This document shows positions 45,255 to 55,959 of a DNA stretch of 64,000 nucleotides, piece after piece. Within the stretch, counting starts at the first letter, position 1; each line of letters opens with the position of its first letter. The position numbers were made by a program, and so were the translations under genes. Source of the DNA: Ostrinia nubilalis (taxonomy: Eukaryota; Arthropoda; Insecta; Lepidoptera; Crambidae); contig NC_087090.1 in assembly GCF_963855985.1 (NCBI RefSeq), positions 16,676,501 to 16,740,500 on the forward strand, given 5' to 3'. Under the pieces are notes generated by a model. It was not told the DNA's origin, searched no databases, and saw only the letters and a program-made list of their open reading frames with translations.

Positions 45255-45890
45255 CAGTGTTGCCAGAAGGTTACTTTTGTAACCTTTTAGCTGATTTTTG
45301 AACTGCTTTGGTTACTTTTAGGTTACACTAATGAAAAGGTTACTTTTAGGTGATTTTTCGGAATTTGTAGAATTAACTTTTACAGGTTACTAGCTTTCCG
45401 CCCGCGGCTTCGCCCGCGTGGAATTTTGTCTGTCACAGAAAAACTTTATCGCGCGCGTCCCTGTTTCAAAAACCGGGATAAAAACTATCCTATGTTCTTT
45501 CCCGGGACTCAAACTATCTCTATGCCAAATTTCATCAAAATCGGTTGCGAGGTTTAAGCGGGAAAGCGTAACAGACAGACAGACAGACAGACAGACAGAG
45601 TTACTTTCGCATTTATAATATTATATAGTTGGGATTCAGTAAAAAAATATTAATAGTGTCAATTTACAAATTATTTAAATTGAAACGTGACACTCAAAAT
45701 GTTGATGATTTCCAATTAATTTTAACACTTTGTATGAATTTTGGCTGATTGGTAAGATAAGAGTCGAAGATGAAAGTTGTTAGTAGTTAGCTTTATGAAT
45801 CAATATGATAATAATATCAATCGCACGTGTGAGGGTTACTTTTTTTTTCTATTTCTGGTAATTTCTGACAAGACCCTACTGGCAACACTG
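45255..45890. mobile_element. hAT MITE with 8-bp target duplication
   Basis: CAGTGTTGCCAG at 45255 mirrors CTGGCAACACTG ending at 45890. GAAACAGT flanks both ends (45247-45254 and 45891-45898). The terminal sequence and 8-bp duplication identify hAT. A Helitron is inserted at 45390. Confidence 0.85.
45390..45628 (-). mobile_element. Non-autonomous Helitron, copy 2 (reverse orientation)
   Basis: On the minus strand it begins near ATATAATATTATAAATGCGA and ends GCGGGCGGAAAGCTAG. It includes a (GACA)n microsatellite at about 45570-45600. It sits inside the hAT MITE. Confidence 0.75.
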
Positions 45891-46038
45891 GAAACAGTTT
45901 TTTTTTTACAAGGACTTTTTGGCGGGCTTTTGAACGCACTAGGCGCGATTTTTGAAGCCAATTTTGTATTTTTCTCTTTCTGTGTTATAAATAGTTATCT
46001 ATCTATTGGAAGTCGTTAAGTCAACTTAAAACTCGACT

Positions 46039-47229
46039 ATGCCGGACGGGGACGGTAAGGACCCGCCCAGGGGCAAGGAAAAAAGGAAGGCACCAAATAG
46101 AGATCACACCTATACGAGTGCAGATGAAGATTTCTACAAACCGTACGTAAAACCAGGGTATAGAAGGCTTTTCGCGGAGAACACGGTGAGTGGCGAGTTT
46201 TCTGTATTTGTGGAAAGCACGAAAGAGAATGAGAAGATCGGGAACAACAATCCCATCCTGACTACCAACCTTTTCAAAAATGAAATCAAGGGCATTACCA
46301 ATCTTAAAAGAATTAACGCCAATAAAATATGTGTCACATTTTCCCAGTCTAGTAATGCCAATAACTTCCTGAAAAACGATCCCTTCCTAACCAAACATCA
46401 ACTCAAGGCATACATCCCAGCCACAGCAGTAGAAACAGTCGGCGTGCTTCGCTTTGTACCCACTAGTATCAGCAATGAGGAACTTTTTAAGAAACTCTCG
46501 TCATCTTACGAGATCATAGGTGTGCGTAGGTTCACCAAAAAAGACAACGGCGACATAAAGCCCTTTCAATCTGTGTCTATCACATTTTTATCAACCGTGT
46601 TACCCGAACATGTGTATCTAGACCTTTTCAGGTTCAGAGTATTCCCATACAACGCTCCATTGTTGCAATGCTTTAAGTGTTTCAAATTCAACCATGGTGC
46701 TAAAATTTGTAAATCTGTGCAAAAATGCTCAATATGTTCTGAAGAACATCATTTTTCTGAATGTACTTCGAATAAAATAGCCAAATGCATAAACTGTCAA
46801 GGAGCTCATCTTGCGATTTCACGGGACTGTCCTGTCAAAAAACAAAAAATGGAAGATAAAAAAAATAAATTAACTTACGCTAATATGGTCTCCAGCAGTG
46901 CTGCGGCTACTAAGAGTAGCCCAGTTATCAAAAATTACATAAGCGAGTTTCCTCTATTGGCTGCTCCTAAAACTAACTTAAAATCTATTGCATCAAGGAA
47001 GCCACAAGCTAGCTCTGTTTCAACAGCGACCTCTTCCACTTCAACTAACTCGATGGAAGTTAAAGAAAAAGAACCACTTACCAATGAACAATTAATAGAT
47101 GAAATATTAAACAATGATTTTATTCGCAAGGGCCTTGTAGGCGCCCTTGTCGCTATTGGCAATGAAACGAGGGCAGTTAATAGTTCTATTATACAGGAAA
47201 TTCTTATAAAAAGTTTCAAAGGGCTTTAA
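46039..47229 (+). CDS. I-type LINE ORF1 protein (RNA-binding, three CCHC knuckles)
   Basis: 396 codons, ATG 46039 to TAA 47227-47229. The N-terminus is charged (MPDGDGKDPPRGKEKRKAPN). An RRM-like region follows at about 130-210. Three cysteine knuckles lie at about 215-270: CFKCFKFNHGAKIC, CSICSEEHHFSEC and CINCQGAHLAISRDC. The C-terminal third is Ser/Thr-rich. In this class ORF1 packages the element RNA. The stop codon is directly followed by the ORF2 ATG (TAAATG), suggesting coupled translation. Confidence 0.88.
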   Translation: MPDGDGKDPPRGKEKRKAPNRDHTYTSADEDFYKPYVKPGYRRLFAENTVSGEFSVFVESTKENEKIGNNNPILTTNLFKNEIKGITNLKRINANKICVTFSQSSNANNFLKNDPFLTKHQLKAYIPATAVETVGVLRFVPTSISNEELFKKLSSSYEIIGVRRFTKKDNGDIKPFQSVSITFLSTVLPEHVYLDLFRFRVFPYNAPLLQCFKCFKFNHGAKICKSVQKCSICSEEHHFSECTSNKIAKCINCQGAHLAISRDCPVKKQKMEDKKNKLTYANMVSSSAAATKSSPVIKNYISEFPLLAAPKTNLKSIASRKPQASSVSTATSSTSTNSMEVKEKEPLTNEQLIDEILNNDFIRKGLVGALVAIGNETRAVNSSIIQEILIKSFKGL

Positions 47230-50200
47230 ATGGATAAAAGTTTCATAAGAATCTCTCAATTTAACGTCGAAGGTGTTATTAACAAAAAGCCATTACTTAT
47301 AAAATTTTTGATTGATAATGATATTGATATATGTTTGTTAAACGAAACATGGTTGAAAGAAAACAGTTCTTTTCGTATTCATAATTACAATCTAATTAGT
47401 AAAATAGGTAAAGAAAAAGAAGGCCGGGGTGGAGTCGCCATCCTAGTCAAAGACACTTTGAAATATTCAGTAATAGAGCTTCCCTTTTATGATTTTCTAC
47501 AACCTGTAGCTATTAATCTGCGAACTGGCATAGGTAATTTAAGTATTCTATGTATATATTGTCCACCACCTAAAGAAAATAGATCAAGATTCAATGGTAG
47601 CAAACTGAAACACATTATTAACTTACTACCTAAGCCACTTTTGCTATCAGGTGATATTAATGCTCACCACATCGCATTCGGCTGTGCTACTAGTAACGGT
47701 CGAGGTAATGAAGTTTACAATATATTTGACGAGAGCGACCTCTGTATCCTCAACTCAGGGGCGCCAACCACTGTTGGTAGATCTGTTCATAATCCTTCGG
47801 CTATTGATGTAACATGTGTCAGCCCTTCAGTAGCTCCATTATGTGATTGGAAAGTCTATGATGATCCAATGGGAAGTTATCACTATCCCACTGTAACAGA
47901 TATTCAGACTTCTGTTGATAAATATCAGATAGGTGAACCAGTACACAAATTTATTTACAATAAAGCTGATTGGTTTAAATTTCATACTGAAACAGAAAAC
48001 ATGGTAGTTAATATTAATTTAGATAATACAGATCCATTAATAATTTATGACGATTTTTATAATAATTTAATTAGTATTAGAGACAAATGCGTACCTAAAG
48101 TAGTCAAAACCTCTCCCAATATAATGAAAAAGCCTGTACCTTGGTGGGATGATGAGTGTAATAGTGCAGTTAAAAAGAGTAAAGATGCTTTAAATTTTTA
48201 TAGACGTAATCCAAGCATTGACAACTACATTGCATATAAAAAATTGGATGCTGCTAAAAAACTAACTCTTAAGGAAAAAAAGAAAACTGGATGGAAATCT
48301 TTATGTGAATCTTTTAATAGATATACTCCTGTTAGTACAGTATGGAACTATATGAAGAGGTTTAAGCGTGTTTCAATTCCCAAACTGCCGAAGAATGATG
48401 AATGGATTCCCTCTTTTTTTGAGAAATATTCTCCTCTTTCTCCTCCTGAAAAACAAGTAAATAATTCATTATTGCAAACATATTTCTCTCAAATTGGTGA
48501 TGAAAAAGCAGCTTTTTTGTCTCAACATTTTTCTTGGGAAGAGTTTATGACTGCTCTGCAGTCTCGTAGGAACACTACTCCTGGTTTAGACAATATTCCT
48601 TATGAAGTTATTCGTCGCCTACATATTAATGCCAAAAAACTTTTACTCTACATTTTTAATTTACTATGGCAAACACAGGTCATACCAGACTCATGGAAGA
48701 CTCAATGTGTCATTCCTATACTTAAACCAGATAAGCCTCCTGATGACTGTAACTCTTATCGACCAATTTCTCTGTCCTCATGTATAGGTAAAGTATTTGA
48801 GTGCATGTTAAAGACAAGATTAGATTATTATGTCGAATCAAATAATATCTTACCAAATGAACAATTCGGATTTAGGAAAGGCCGAAGTGCAGCAGAAAGT
48901 TTTACAGCATTGGTCTCAGATGTTAGGAATTCTCTTGACGGTCACTCTGCAACAGCTTGTGTCTTCCTTGATGTACAGGGCGCGTTCGATAACGTGGTCC
49001 CCTCAATTTTAATAGCCATCTTATGTGATATTGGAGTACCCGGGGTAGTCTGCAAATGGATTTTCAATTTTTTGTACAAAAGAATAATGTATATAAAATT
49101 TAATAATATTATTCATGGACCCGGATATGTATATAAAGGCACAATGCAGGGTGCTACGATTTCGCCATTATTGTACAATTTATACACCAGTCAAATTAAT
49201 AAGTATTTAGCACAAAGGGATATAAAATTTTTACAATTTGCTGATGATTTATTAATTTATACTGTAAATAAGAATGTAAACACTGCTGTGCATAATCTAA
49301 ACCTAGCTTTAGTTGAAATTCATAATTTTTACTCTGGTAAATTAAAACTTGATATTAGTCCCAATAAGAGCGGCGCTATGCTATTCTCGAAAAAGTATAA
49401 TGACTGTAATTCTACTATTTATTACAATAATAATCCTCTTCCATGGATTCAGGAAAAAAAGTTTTTAGGAGTGTGTCTAGATAAAAAACTCACATTTGAA
49501 AGTCATATCAAGCTTCTAATTCGCAACTCTTCTAAGGCTTTAAACATATTGCGTTCACTAGCTGGTGTAAGTTGGGGCTCTGATCCCAAGATTTTATCAA
49601 TGTTATACAAGAGTTTAGTACGTAGTCATTTCGACTATAGTACTTTGGCATATATGAACTGTAGCCCAACCCTACTAAAAAAATTAGATGTTATTCAGAA
49701 TAAAGCACTCAGAATAATAACAGGAGCTATGTGTTCAACTCCTATCATTGCTATGCAATGTGAAACATGCATTCCACCTTTAGTACTGAGACGTATTCAA
49801 CTAACAGCAAATTTTTGCCTTAAACTAATAACTTCAACCAACAAACCAGTACTAGATAGAATCATGCCTCCCTTATCATCCCAAATGTGCTCTACTCCTC
49901 CTCCTCCAATTACAGGTAATGAGTTAATATCTGGACGCACTCCAGCCTTACTAAGAATTGCATTGTATATTGAGTCTCTCACTGTAAATATGTATAAAGA
50001 TAAGCCATGGCCCATGTATAAAGTTAATTATGAAGATCTTGTTGTAAAAAATTTCACTATCTTAAGAGAAAAGATCTCCAATCAAATTGATCTTAATAAA
50101 TTTCTAAATAAGTCTTATTATAAAGTGTACACAGATGGTTCAAAGAAAGAGAATAGTGTAACCTCTGCATTTTATGATCCACAACTTAAACTTACTCAAA

Positions 50201-51000
50201 GTCATAAAATTGAAAGCCACTGTAGTATCTTTACTGCAGAAAGTTATGCTATCCTCTTAGCACTTAAACATATCTGTACATGTAATCCACCATCTGACAA
50301 TATTATTATTCTAACTGACTCTAAAAGTGTATTACTAGCTCTGGAAAATAACTCTTGTAAATATAATTTGAATTATATAATTTATGATATTAAGAAATTA
50401 ATTAATAACATATATAGACTTACTGGTAAGACACTGCTCTTCCTTTGGGTACCATCGCACCGTGGCATCAGGGGGAATGAAATTGTTGATCTGGCTGCAA
50501 GGAATGGCTTTGATGTTGATCATTCTACGTTGTTGAAGTTACCTCACACTGACTATCAAGCCGCAATCAGTCAAGACCTGAAAAAGATATGGCATGAGTA
50601 CTGGACAATTACTAGTATGGAAAAGGGAAAATGGTATGCTAAGATCCAAGGAAGCCCGCCCGCCAAACCTTGGTACCATCGGAGGAATGAGAATATAGAT
50701 AACAGGAAGTTTATAACCATCATAAATAGGCTGAGATTTGGCCATTGCCACGCTCCCACTCACCTGAAGAGGCTCAACTTGATCCCGAGCCCTGAATGTA
50801 CATATTGCAATGAAGAGCTTGCTGATTTAGAACACATAATCTTGAAATGTAGAAGTTTTGGAGTTCAGAGACTGGTCATGATCGATGACCTTCAATCTAT
50901 TTGTGAACGTGTACCAGAGACGTTGGACGAGCTCCTGAAGGATCCGAAACTTTTCAAACCCTTATATACTTTCGTGGTTTCAACTCTGGGAACTATTTGA
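47230..51000 (+). CDS. I-type LINE ORF2: endonuclease, reverse transcriptase, RNase H
   Basis: 1256 codons, open throughout. The APE-type endonuclease is at about 1-230 (ISQFNVEG, LLNETWLK, GRGGVAILVKD, LLSGDINAHH, and SAIDVT for the usual SxIDLT). The reverse transcriptase is at about 450-760 (IPILKPDKP, YRPISLSSCIGKVFECML, GFRKGRSAAE, FLDVQGAFDNV, QFADDLLIYT with Asp672/673). RNase H is at about 965-1090 (YTDGSKKE with Asp969, FTAESYAI, LTDSKSV, WVPSHRGIRGNEIVDLAA). A CCHC-like end reads CTYCNEELADLEHIILKC. All catalytic motifs are present, so it may be active. Confidence 0.92.
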   Translation: MDKSFIRISQFNVEGVINKKPLLIKFLIDNDIDICLLNETWLKENSSFRIHNYNLISKIGKEKEGRGGVAILVKDTLKYSVIELPFYDFLQPVAINLRTGIGNLSILCIYCPPPKENRSRFNGSKLKHIINLLPKPLLLSGDINAHHIAFGCATSNGRGNEVYNIFDESDLCILNSGAPTTVGRSVHNPSAIDVTCVSPSVAPLCDWKVYDDPMGSYHYPTVTDIQTSVDKYQIGEPVHKFIYNKADWFKFHTETENMVVNINLDNTDPLIIYDDFYNNLISIRDKCVPKVVKTSPNIMKKPVPWWDDECNSAVKKSKDALNFYRRNPSIDNYIAYKKLDAAKKLTLKEKKKTGWKSLCESFNRYTPVSTVWNYMKRFKRVSIPKLPKNDEWIPSFFEKYSPLSPPEKQVNNSLLQTYFSQIGDEKAAFLSQHFSWEEFMTALQSRRNTTPGLDNIPYEVIRRLHINAKKLLLYIFNLLWQTQVIPDSWKTQCVIPILKPDKPPDDCNSYRPISLSSCIGKVFECMLKTRLDYYVESNNILPNEQFGFRKGRSAAESFTALVSDVRNSLDGHSATACVFLDVQGAFDNVVPSILIAILCDIGVPGVVCKWIFNFLYKRIMYIKFNNIIHGPGYVYKGTMQGATISPLLYNLYTSQINKYLAQRDIKFLQFADDLLIYTVNKNVNTAVHNLNLALVEIHNFYSGKLKLDISPNKSGAMLFSKKYNDCNSTIYYNNNPLPWIQEKKFLGVCLDKKLTFESHIKLLIRNSSKALNILRSLAGVSWGSDPKILSMLYKSLVRSHFDYSTLAYMNCSPTLLKKLDVIQNKALRIITGAMCSTPIIAMQCETCIPPLVLRRIQLTANFCLKLITSTNKPVLDRIMPPLSSQMCSTPPPPITGNELISGRTPALLRIALYIESLTVNMYKDKPWPMYKVNYEDLVVKNFTILREKISNQIDLNKFLNKSYYKVYTDGSKKENSVTSAFYDPQLKLTQSHKIESHCSIFTAESYAILLALKHICTCNPPSDNIIILTDSKSVLLALENNSCKYNLNYIIYDIKKLINNIYRLTGKTLLFLWVPSHRGIRGNEIVDLAARNGFDVDHSTLLKLPHTDYQAAISQDLKKIWHEYWTITSMEKGKWYAKIQGSPPAKPWYHRRNENIDNRKFITIINRLRFGHCHAPTHLKRLNLIPSPECTYCNEELADLEHIILKCRSFGVQRLVMIDDLQSICERVPETLDELLKDPKLFKPLYTFVVSTLGTI

Positions 51001-51041
51001 CAAGAGAAAATCAGTGAATCAGTTGGAATCATCAGTGCAGT

Positions 51042-51143
51042 GAACTCAGTGAAGTGAAGTGTCAAACACAGATGTGATGTCTCAAATTCAAACAATTCTT
51101 TGAGACATCACATCTGTGTTTGACACTTCACTTCACTGAGTTC
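51042..51143 (+). repeat. Perfect 45-bp stem-loop in the LINE 3' UTR
   Basis: 51042-51086 and 51099-51143 are exact reverse complements around a 12-base loop. It lies 41 bp past the ORF2 stop and about 60 bp before the poly-A. In the RNA it would form a very stable hairpin. Confidence 0.85.
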
Positions 51144-51236
51144 AACGGACTTCAAAGACTGGCTTAAAAGGGCTTGCACCCAGAGCCGTGAAAAACTATA
51201 TTAAAAAAAAAAAAAAAAAAAAAATTTTTTTTACAA

Positions 51237-52659
51237 AGTCAAACAAACACAAGTTCACACAACACATTGGATTTATCGTATTTGTGACTTGTGATATTTT
51301 AGATGGATTCTAAACTACATAATAATAATCCTAAACATCAGTTTTTTTTAATGTGTTTCAAACGAAGGACGAATTGTACAGACATTTTAATTAAAACTGA
51401 CTTTAAATTGTCAATAAATTCCTTTGTCACACTGACGAGCTACGGCCATGAGCTACGGTAAGTGGAATTAATTGAAAATTATTTTAATGTAGGTAGGTAG
51501 GTAATTATTTAATTTTTAGCGTTAAGATTTGCATCTCTTGATTACAACTAATTTGAAAATTATAAATAACTTGAAAAAATCGAACTGCCTAAGGCGGGAA
51601 TTCCGGGATTACCGGGCCGGCGACTGCTCTTCCTTTATAATTTTCTCTATTTATAATATTTTTCTCTTTTATAATTTTCAAATTATTTTAATATGTAACT
51701 CTAGCAAGTACTGATAGTAGAATGTCAGTTAAAGGGGAACTTGTACAGATTTACATTCGATAGTTAATATTATTGAGAAATACTACTTATTTAGAAAGAC
51801 TTTCAGCAGTCAGCACTACCATTGTAGGTAGGTAATTATTGTGTAACTCAAACTGTGAAAATTAAAAAAAAAAGCAAGCAATAATTGTATTACCATAATA
51901 ATATTTCTTGTAAAAACAAATAATATTGACTTTTCTTAGGATTTTCTCTTGATCTTTTAGTTCATTCAGTATTAAGTTCGGTACTTTTAAGTACCTACCT
52001 ACTGTGCTAGATATTACCAAAATATTGAATAAGGTAACAGAAGAAACACTTATTTTTAATTATGATTATACAGGTGACTCAAATAAGCTACTGACACCGG
52101 AGGTAGATTGACAACAATAAGGCTACAAATAATCATGTCCGTGGAAAAGTTGCGAGAGTTTTAAGGTATGACCAATTTCAATTATTAATATTCAAAGAAA
52201 ACTGTCATATTATTTATGAATTCGACTGTACATAAATGTAACTCAGATGACAATGCAACCTAATGATGTCAGGTCTAATGATAACTACTTTTTTTGGGGA
52301 ATGTAGTCTCCAAGGACAGTCATGTGAGTGATTAGCCACAAAATAGACTAACCCTCTTAATGCAGCCCAGTTTTAATAATAAATTGTAGTGACCGTTTTT
52401 TTATATTCGTTAATAGTTTTATATGATTTTAATGTTGGATATTATTACAGATCCATAACTACTTTCTGATGTTTGCTGATTTTCTTATGGATGAAGATAC
52501 TATGAGACGCCTTTTTGTCATGGTGCACTTCGCAGTGAAAACAGTCAAGCAAGTAAAATAACAAGATTAGTCCATTAATTAAGAATGATTTACGAGTTTT
52601 TATTACAATTCATGTTGTTAGTTTTTATTCTGTAATTTTAGTTACATTATTTTTTTAAA
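51237..52659. other. Internal non-coding part of the large transposon before the transposase
   Basis: AT-rich. A short frame at 52470-52560 (MFADFLMDEDTMRRLFVMVH) could be an upstream exon, but I cannot support it. No other feature is seen. Confidence 0.4.
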
Positions 52660-54636
52660 ATGTTTCTGCCGCTTTTGTTATATTGTATTGTATTATCATT
52701 TTTTTTTATAACTTTGTTGATTCTATTAGCTAGGAATAATAAGTCTTTAGGAAAACATCGGGGTCGAAAGCTAAGTGTAGACCTGGAGCAACAAAGACAA
52801 GTTTTCCAAAAATATAAAAGTAGGATAGGAAATTTTGTACCTCCCAATAATAAAGAAAACCGCGCTTTATACTCCGATCTTCAAGATGCTTTTAAGTATC
52901 GTTTGTCGTGCAAAGCAATTTATTGTTCGTTAAAAAAAAACTATAATTACTTCTTTGATAATGATGTTAACAAACCTCTTTCTCAAGTTTCTCAATTTTC
53001 TGACTCAGAATCAAGATCAGATAACTTAAGCACAGTACTAAATCAAAATGAAGACGATAGTGATTATACAAACCAGACTGATGCATATGAATCTTTTAAC
53101 TTTTATGTTGACTCACATTTTTGGAAAAAGATTGAACCTATAATATATATAACGAAACGATCAGATTCCTCTGGCAGCTTATTTCAAAGGCGACGATCGC
53201 TGCAAAAAAATAAATGGACGGATTTTGTTAGAGAAATCATATGGAAAAATACAAAATTAAATTGCTTTTGGGTGTTTAAATCCAATATTGTAAAACAGGT
53301 AATAGATAAAACAGTTGTTGTTTGCAAAGGTCGTTGTAATTATAGTGAGTGTAAAGCTAAAATTGAAATAATCATGAAAAATAAGACAGAAAATTTTACA
53401 GAAATGCAATGTATCATTAGACACAGAAATCCAGATGTTAAGCACAGTTCAAATAAAAGGTATAGAATGACAGGTTATAAATCACAAACACTAGCAAAAC
53501 AATTGTCAGAAAAAAGTGCAATTGAAGTAAGAAATTCACTAGCGAATGATACTATATGTCAAACCAACTCTGACTCGCCTTATTTTTTGCCAAGTGTAAA
53601 TGCACTAAGACAGTTGAAAAAAAGAGATAAATCACAGAGCTTATTTCACGATAATGTTTTACTGTCGTTATGGATAATGAGTGAGACACCTCCTTTCAAA
53701 CATTTTATAAAATATATATCATTGTGCCCATTTATTTTATATTATTGGAACAATTTACAAATAACTTTTTTTAAAAAATATTTAGAACAAGTGAATAGAA
53801 TTGTTATTTCTTTAGATGCTACTGGATCGATATTCAAAATGTTACGTCCACCACAAGTTAATGATTTTATTAAAAATATGAAGAAAAAACATTTGTTCTT
53901 ATATATAATTATGGCATATAATGATTTTGGCAGCAGTGTACCACTCTGCCAAATGATTTCTACGTCTCATACGGCGGAAACAATAGCAACTTGGCTGCAA
54001 ACGTGGAAAAAAAGTCTACCAAAATACCCTGACGAAATTGTGACAGATGATTCAAGTGCCCTGATAAAAGCCTTAGTGGAGACATTCACACAATTTACAA
54101 GTACTGAACATTATTTGCAAAATTGTTTCAAAATTTTAGAAGGCGTAATAGATGCAGAATTTCCAAAATCATTTTTGCGACTGGACACCTCTCATTTTAT
54201 CAAAACTTTACACGATCAAAAGATTTTTGATACCGTTGAAACACATGTTAAGTACTTTTATATCAAATGTATAATTTCAATTAAAAACAGCTCAGAATAT
54301 AAAGTAGTGAAAAAGATTTTAACCAGCATTATTATCATTGCGTTGAACAATTTCGAAAGCAATCGATGTCAAAAAGCTATTGAGACCTTAAACCAAATAC
54401 ATGATTCCGAAAAACATGATATAATTATCGACTCAACTCCATCAGATATAATTAATAACAATGAAGATGACGAAATAAATTCAGAATCCTTATTAGACTT
54501 ATGGTTTTTAGACGAGGTTGCCAAAGAAAAACTTTATATCGATCTAACAGAAGACAAAGACAGCAAACATCCCAATCCATACTTTTTCCCTGATTTAATA
54601 AAATTACTGACGCGTTTATTAAAAAAGTTCCAATAA
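52660..54636 (+). CDS. MULE/NOF-like transposase, N-terminal and catalytic part
   Basis: 658 codons. The first about 25 residues are hydrophobic and probably not native; the true protein likely begins near LGKHRGRKLSVDLEQQ. A FLYWCH/WRKY-like Cys/His segment (VVVCKGRCNYSECKA ... IIRHRNPDVKH) at about 220-265 is followed by DSPYFLPSVNALRQLKKRD and the RNase-H-fold core. First Asp: RIVISLDATGS (Asp386). Second: PDEIVTDDSSALIKALVE (Asp463/464). The C/H-type block is CFKILEG...LRLDTSHFIKTL. This order is that of MULE transposases of the NOF/Foldback type, though the assignment is from motif memory. The third acidic residue was not placed. The frame breaks at 54636, just before text that matches the expected continuation. 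Confidence 0.7.
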   Translation: MFLPLLLYCIVLSFFFITLLILLARNNKSLGKHRGRKLSVDLEQQRQVFQKYKSRIGNFVPPNNKENRALYSDLQDAFKYRLSCKAIYCSLKKNYNYFFDNDVNKPLSQVSQFSDSESRSDNLSTVLNQNEDDSDYTNQTDAYESFNFYVDSHFWKKIEPIIYITKRSDSSGSLFQRRRSLQKNKWTDFVREIIWKNTKLNCFWVFKSNIVKQVIDKTVVVCKGRCNYSECKAKIEIIMKNKTENFTEMQCIIRHRNPDVKHSSNKRYRMTGYKSQTLAKQLSEKSAIEVRNSLANDTICQTNSDSPYFLPSVNALRQLKKRDKSQSLFHDNVLLSLWIMSETPPFKHFIKYISLCPFILYYWNNLQITFFKKYLEQVNRIVISLDATGSIFKMLRPPQVNDFIKNMKKKHLFLYIIMAYNDFGSSVPLCQMISTSHTAETIATWLQTWKKSLPKYPDEIVTDDSSALIKALVETFTQFTSTEHYLQNCFKILEGVIDAEFPKSFLRLDTSHFIKTLHDQKIFDTVETHVKYFYIKCIISIKNSSEYKVVKKILTSIIIIALNNFESNRCQKAIETLNQIHDSEKHDIIIDSTPSDIINNNEDDEINSESLLDLWFLDEVAKEKLYIDLTEDKDSKHPNPYFFPDLIKLLTRLLKKFQ

Positions 54637-55903
54637 AACAAGACCGTCATCTAGCAATTCAGAAAGCTATTTCAAAAATATCAAATGTTTGCTTTTAAAT
54701 AATAACCGCGTACGAATCGATTTATTTCTGATGCGACATTTTAATTATATTTCCGGTGAAGTAAAGCTAGCGTTAACAAATATGAACAAAAAAAATATTC
54801 CAAAAATAAGTAGTTCTTTTGAACCTAAAAGCAAAACGACAGCACGATCTCGCCAAAAAAAAAGAAAAAACACAGACCGCGATTCGTTTTCACAAGATTC
54901 AATTTTTTCAAATAAGCCATCATATATAGAAAACTGGAGAGGGTACGCAAAAAAAAAGTGTAAAACTATAAAACGAATAAAAGAAAATGAAAAAGAAAAA
55001 GAAAATGACATTATTGATTATTTATTACCAGAAATTTTCATTGAAACCCCTAAACAACATGAAAGCCAGTTCGAAGAAAAAGAAATATCAATGTCATTAA
55101 AACCTCACGATATAACTTTACTGAAGAATGGCTCCAACATTAGCGGTTCTTTTTGTATATATAACACTTGTGCGTTTGACAGTGTTGCTCATCTGTTTGC
55201 AGTAATATGCACTATAAAGAAAAATATACTACAGGTTTTTAAAAGTAGTAGTGACCTTTTTTCTAATTTAATTATTTCTTTGATTTTAAATCGGCCGGAC
55301 ATTGAAGATATTAGGAATAATCTATTAAACTTACACTTCAAATTTGAATCTTCAACAGTAAACTGTGAATGCAACGTAACTTACATCATAGATAAATATC
55401 TTAGTTACAGCTATTGTAAAACGACATGGACAAAAAACTGTACAGATTTTCTGTGCACTGTAAACAACTCGAGTATTAAAAGATGTACAGGGTTTGTACC
55501 CATCAATATTGAGTTAATACTTGAATCGGGGCCACAGGTTTTAGAGAAAGCTGCACTTGAGTGCATGACACAAATGTACAAGTGCACAGAAAAATGTTGT
55601 GACGGGTACAATTTTTACATATATCAATTTTCACAATTCATTGCTATTGAGCTAAATTCTCCAGATGCCGAAAGAAGCATAAAATGCGAACTCCAAAAAT
55701 TTCCCCACAATTTAACTTTTTTTGACAAAACGTTCAATAATCCATGTGTGATCGAGTTTTTAGAATTTAAAAAACACTACAGAGTTCACTGCAATGTAGG
55801 AGAATCAGAATGGCTTACTTATGATGATCTAGAAATGACAATCGAAAAGCAAAGTAGTAGTACTAAAGTATTACCTCACTGCGTTATTTATTCTATAAAT
55901 TAA
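54637..55903 (+). CDS. Continuation of the NOF-like transposase with a ubiquitin-protease-like Cys/His module
   Basis: From about 54650 the third frame reads RPSSSNSESYFKNIKCLLLN and VRIDLFLMRHFNYISGEV, which I would expect to follow the transposase core, so one frameshift probably separates two halves of a single protein. A Lys-rich linker follows. Then comes a USP-like module: Cys box IYNTCAFDSVAHLF (Cys at 55169-55171), Zn-type cysteine pairs (CECNV, CTEKCCDGY) and His box FKKHYRVHC (His at 55775-55777) with WLTYDDLE. The final HCVIYSIN ends at 55901-55903. The Cys-His-Asp order is that of papain-fold ubiquitin peptidases. Activity is not shown. Confidence 0.6.
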
Positions 55904-55959
55904 AATACAACTGAAAATATAAGATCTGGTTATTATTATAAATATTTTAATCAAGTATG

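Larger units (their letters stand above)
45912..51224 (+). mobile_element. Full-length I-type LINE with both frames intact
   Basis: Two adjacent open frames, a poly-A tail at 51203-51224 and a 12-bp target duplication TTTTTTTTACAA (45900-45911 and 51225-51236) define an almost certainly full-length and recent insertion. ORF2 has endonuclease, reverse transcriptase and RNase H, which points to the I clade. It landed 2 bp beyond the hAT target duplication, inside the large transposon. Confidence 0.85.

Noticed and set aside
52660..52740. Hydrophobic N-terminus of the transposase frame as a signal peptide or membrane anchor
   Set aside because: It lies in T-rich DNA just before the first conserved residues and contains an acceptor-like TTCTATTAG. 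It is more likely intron or leader read through.
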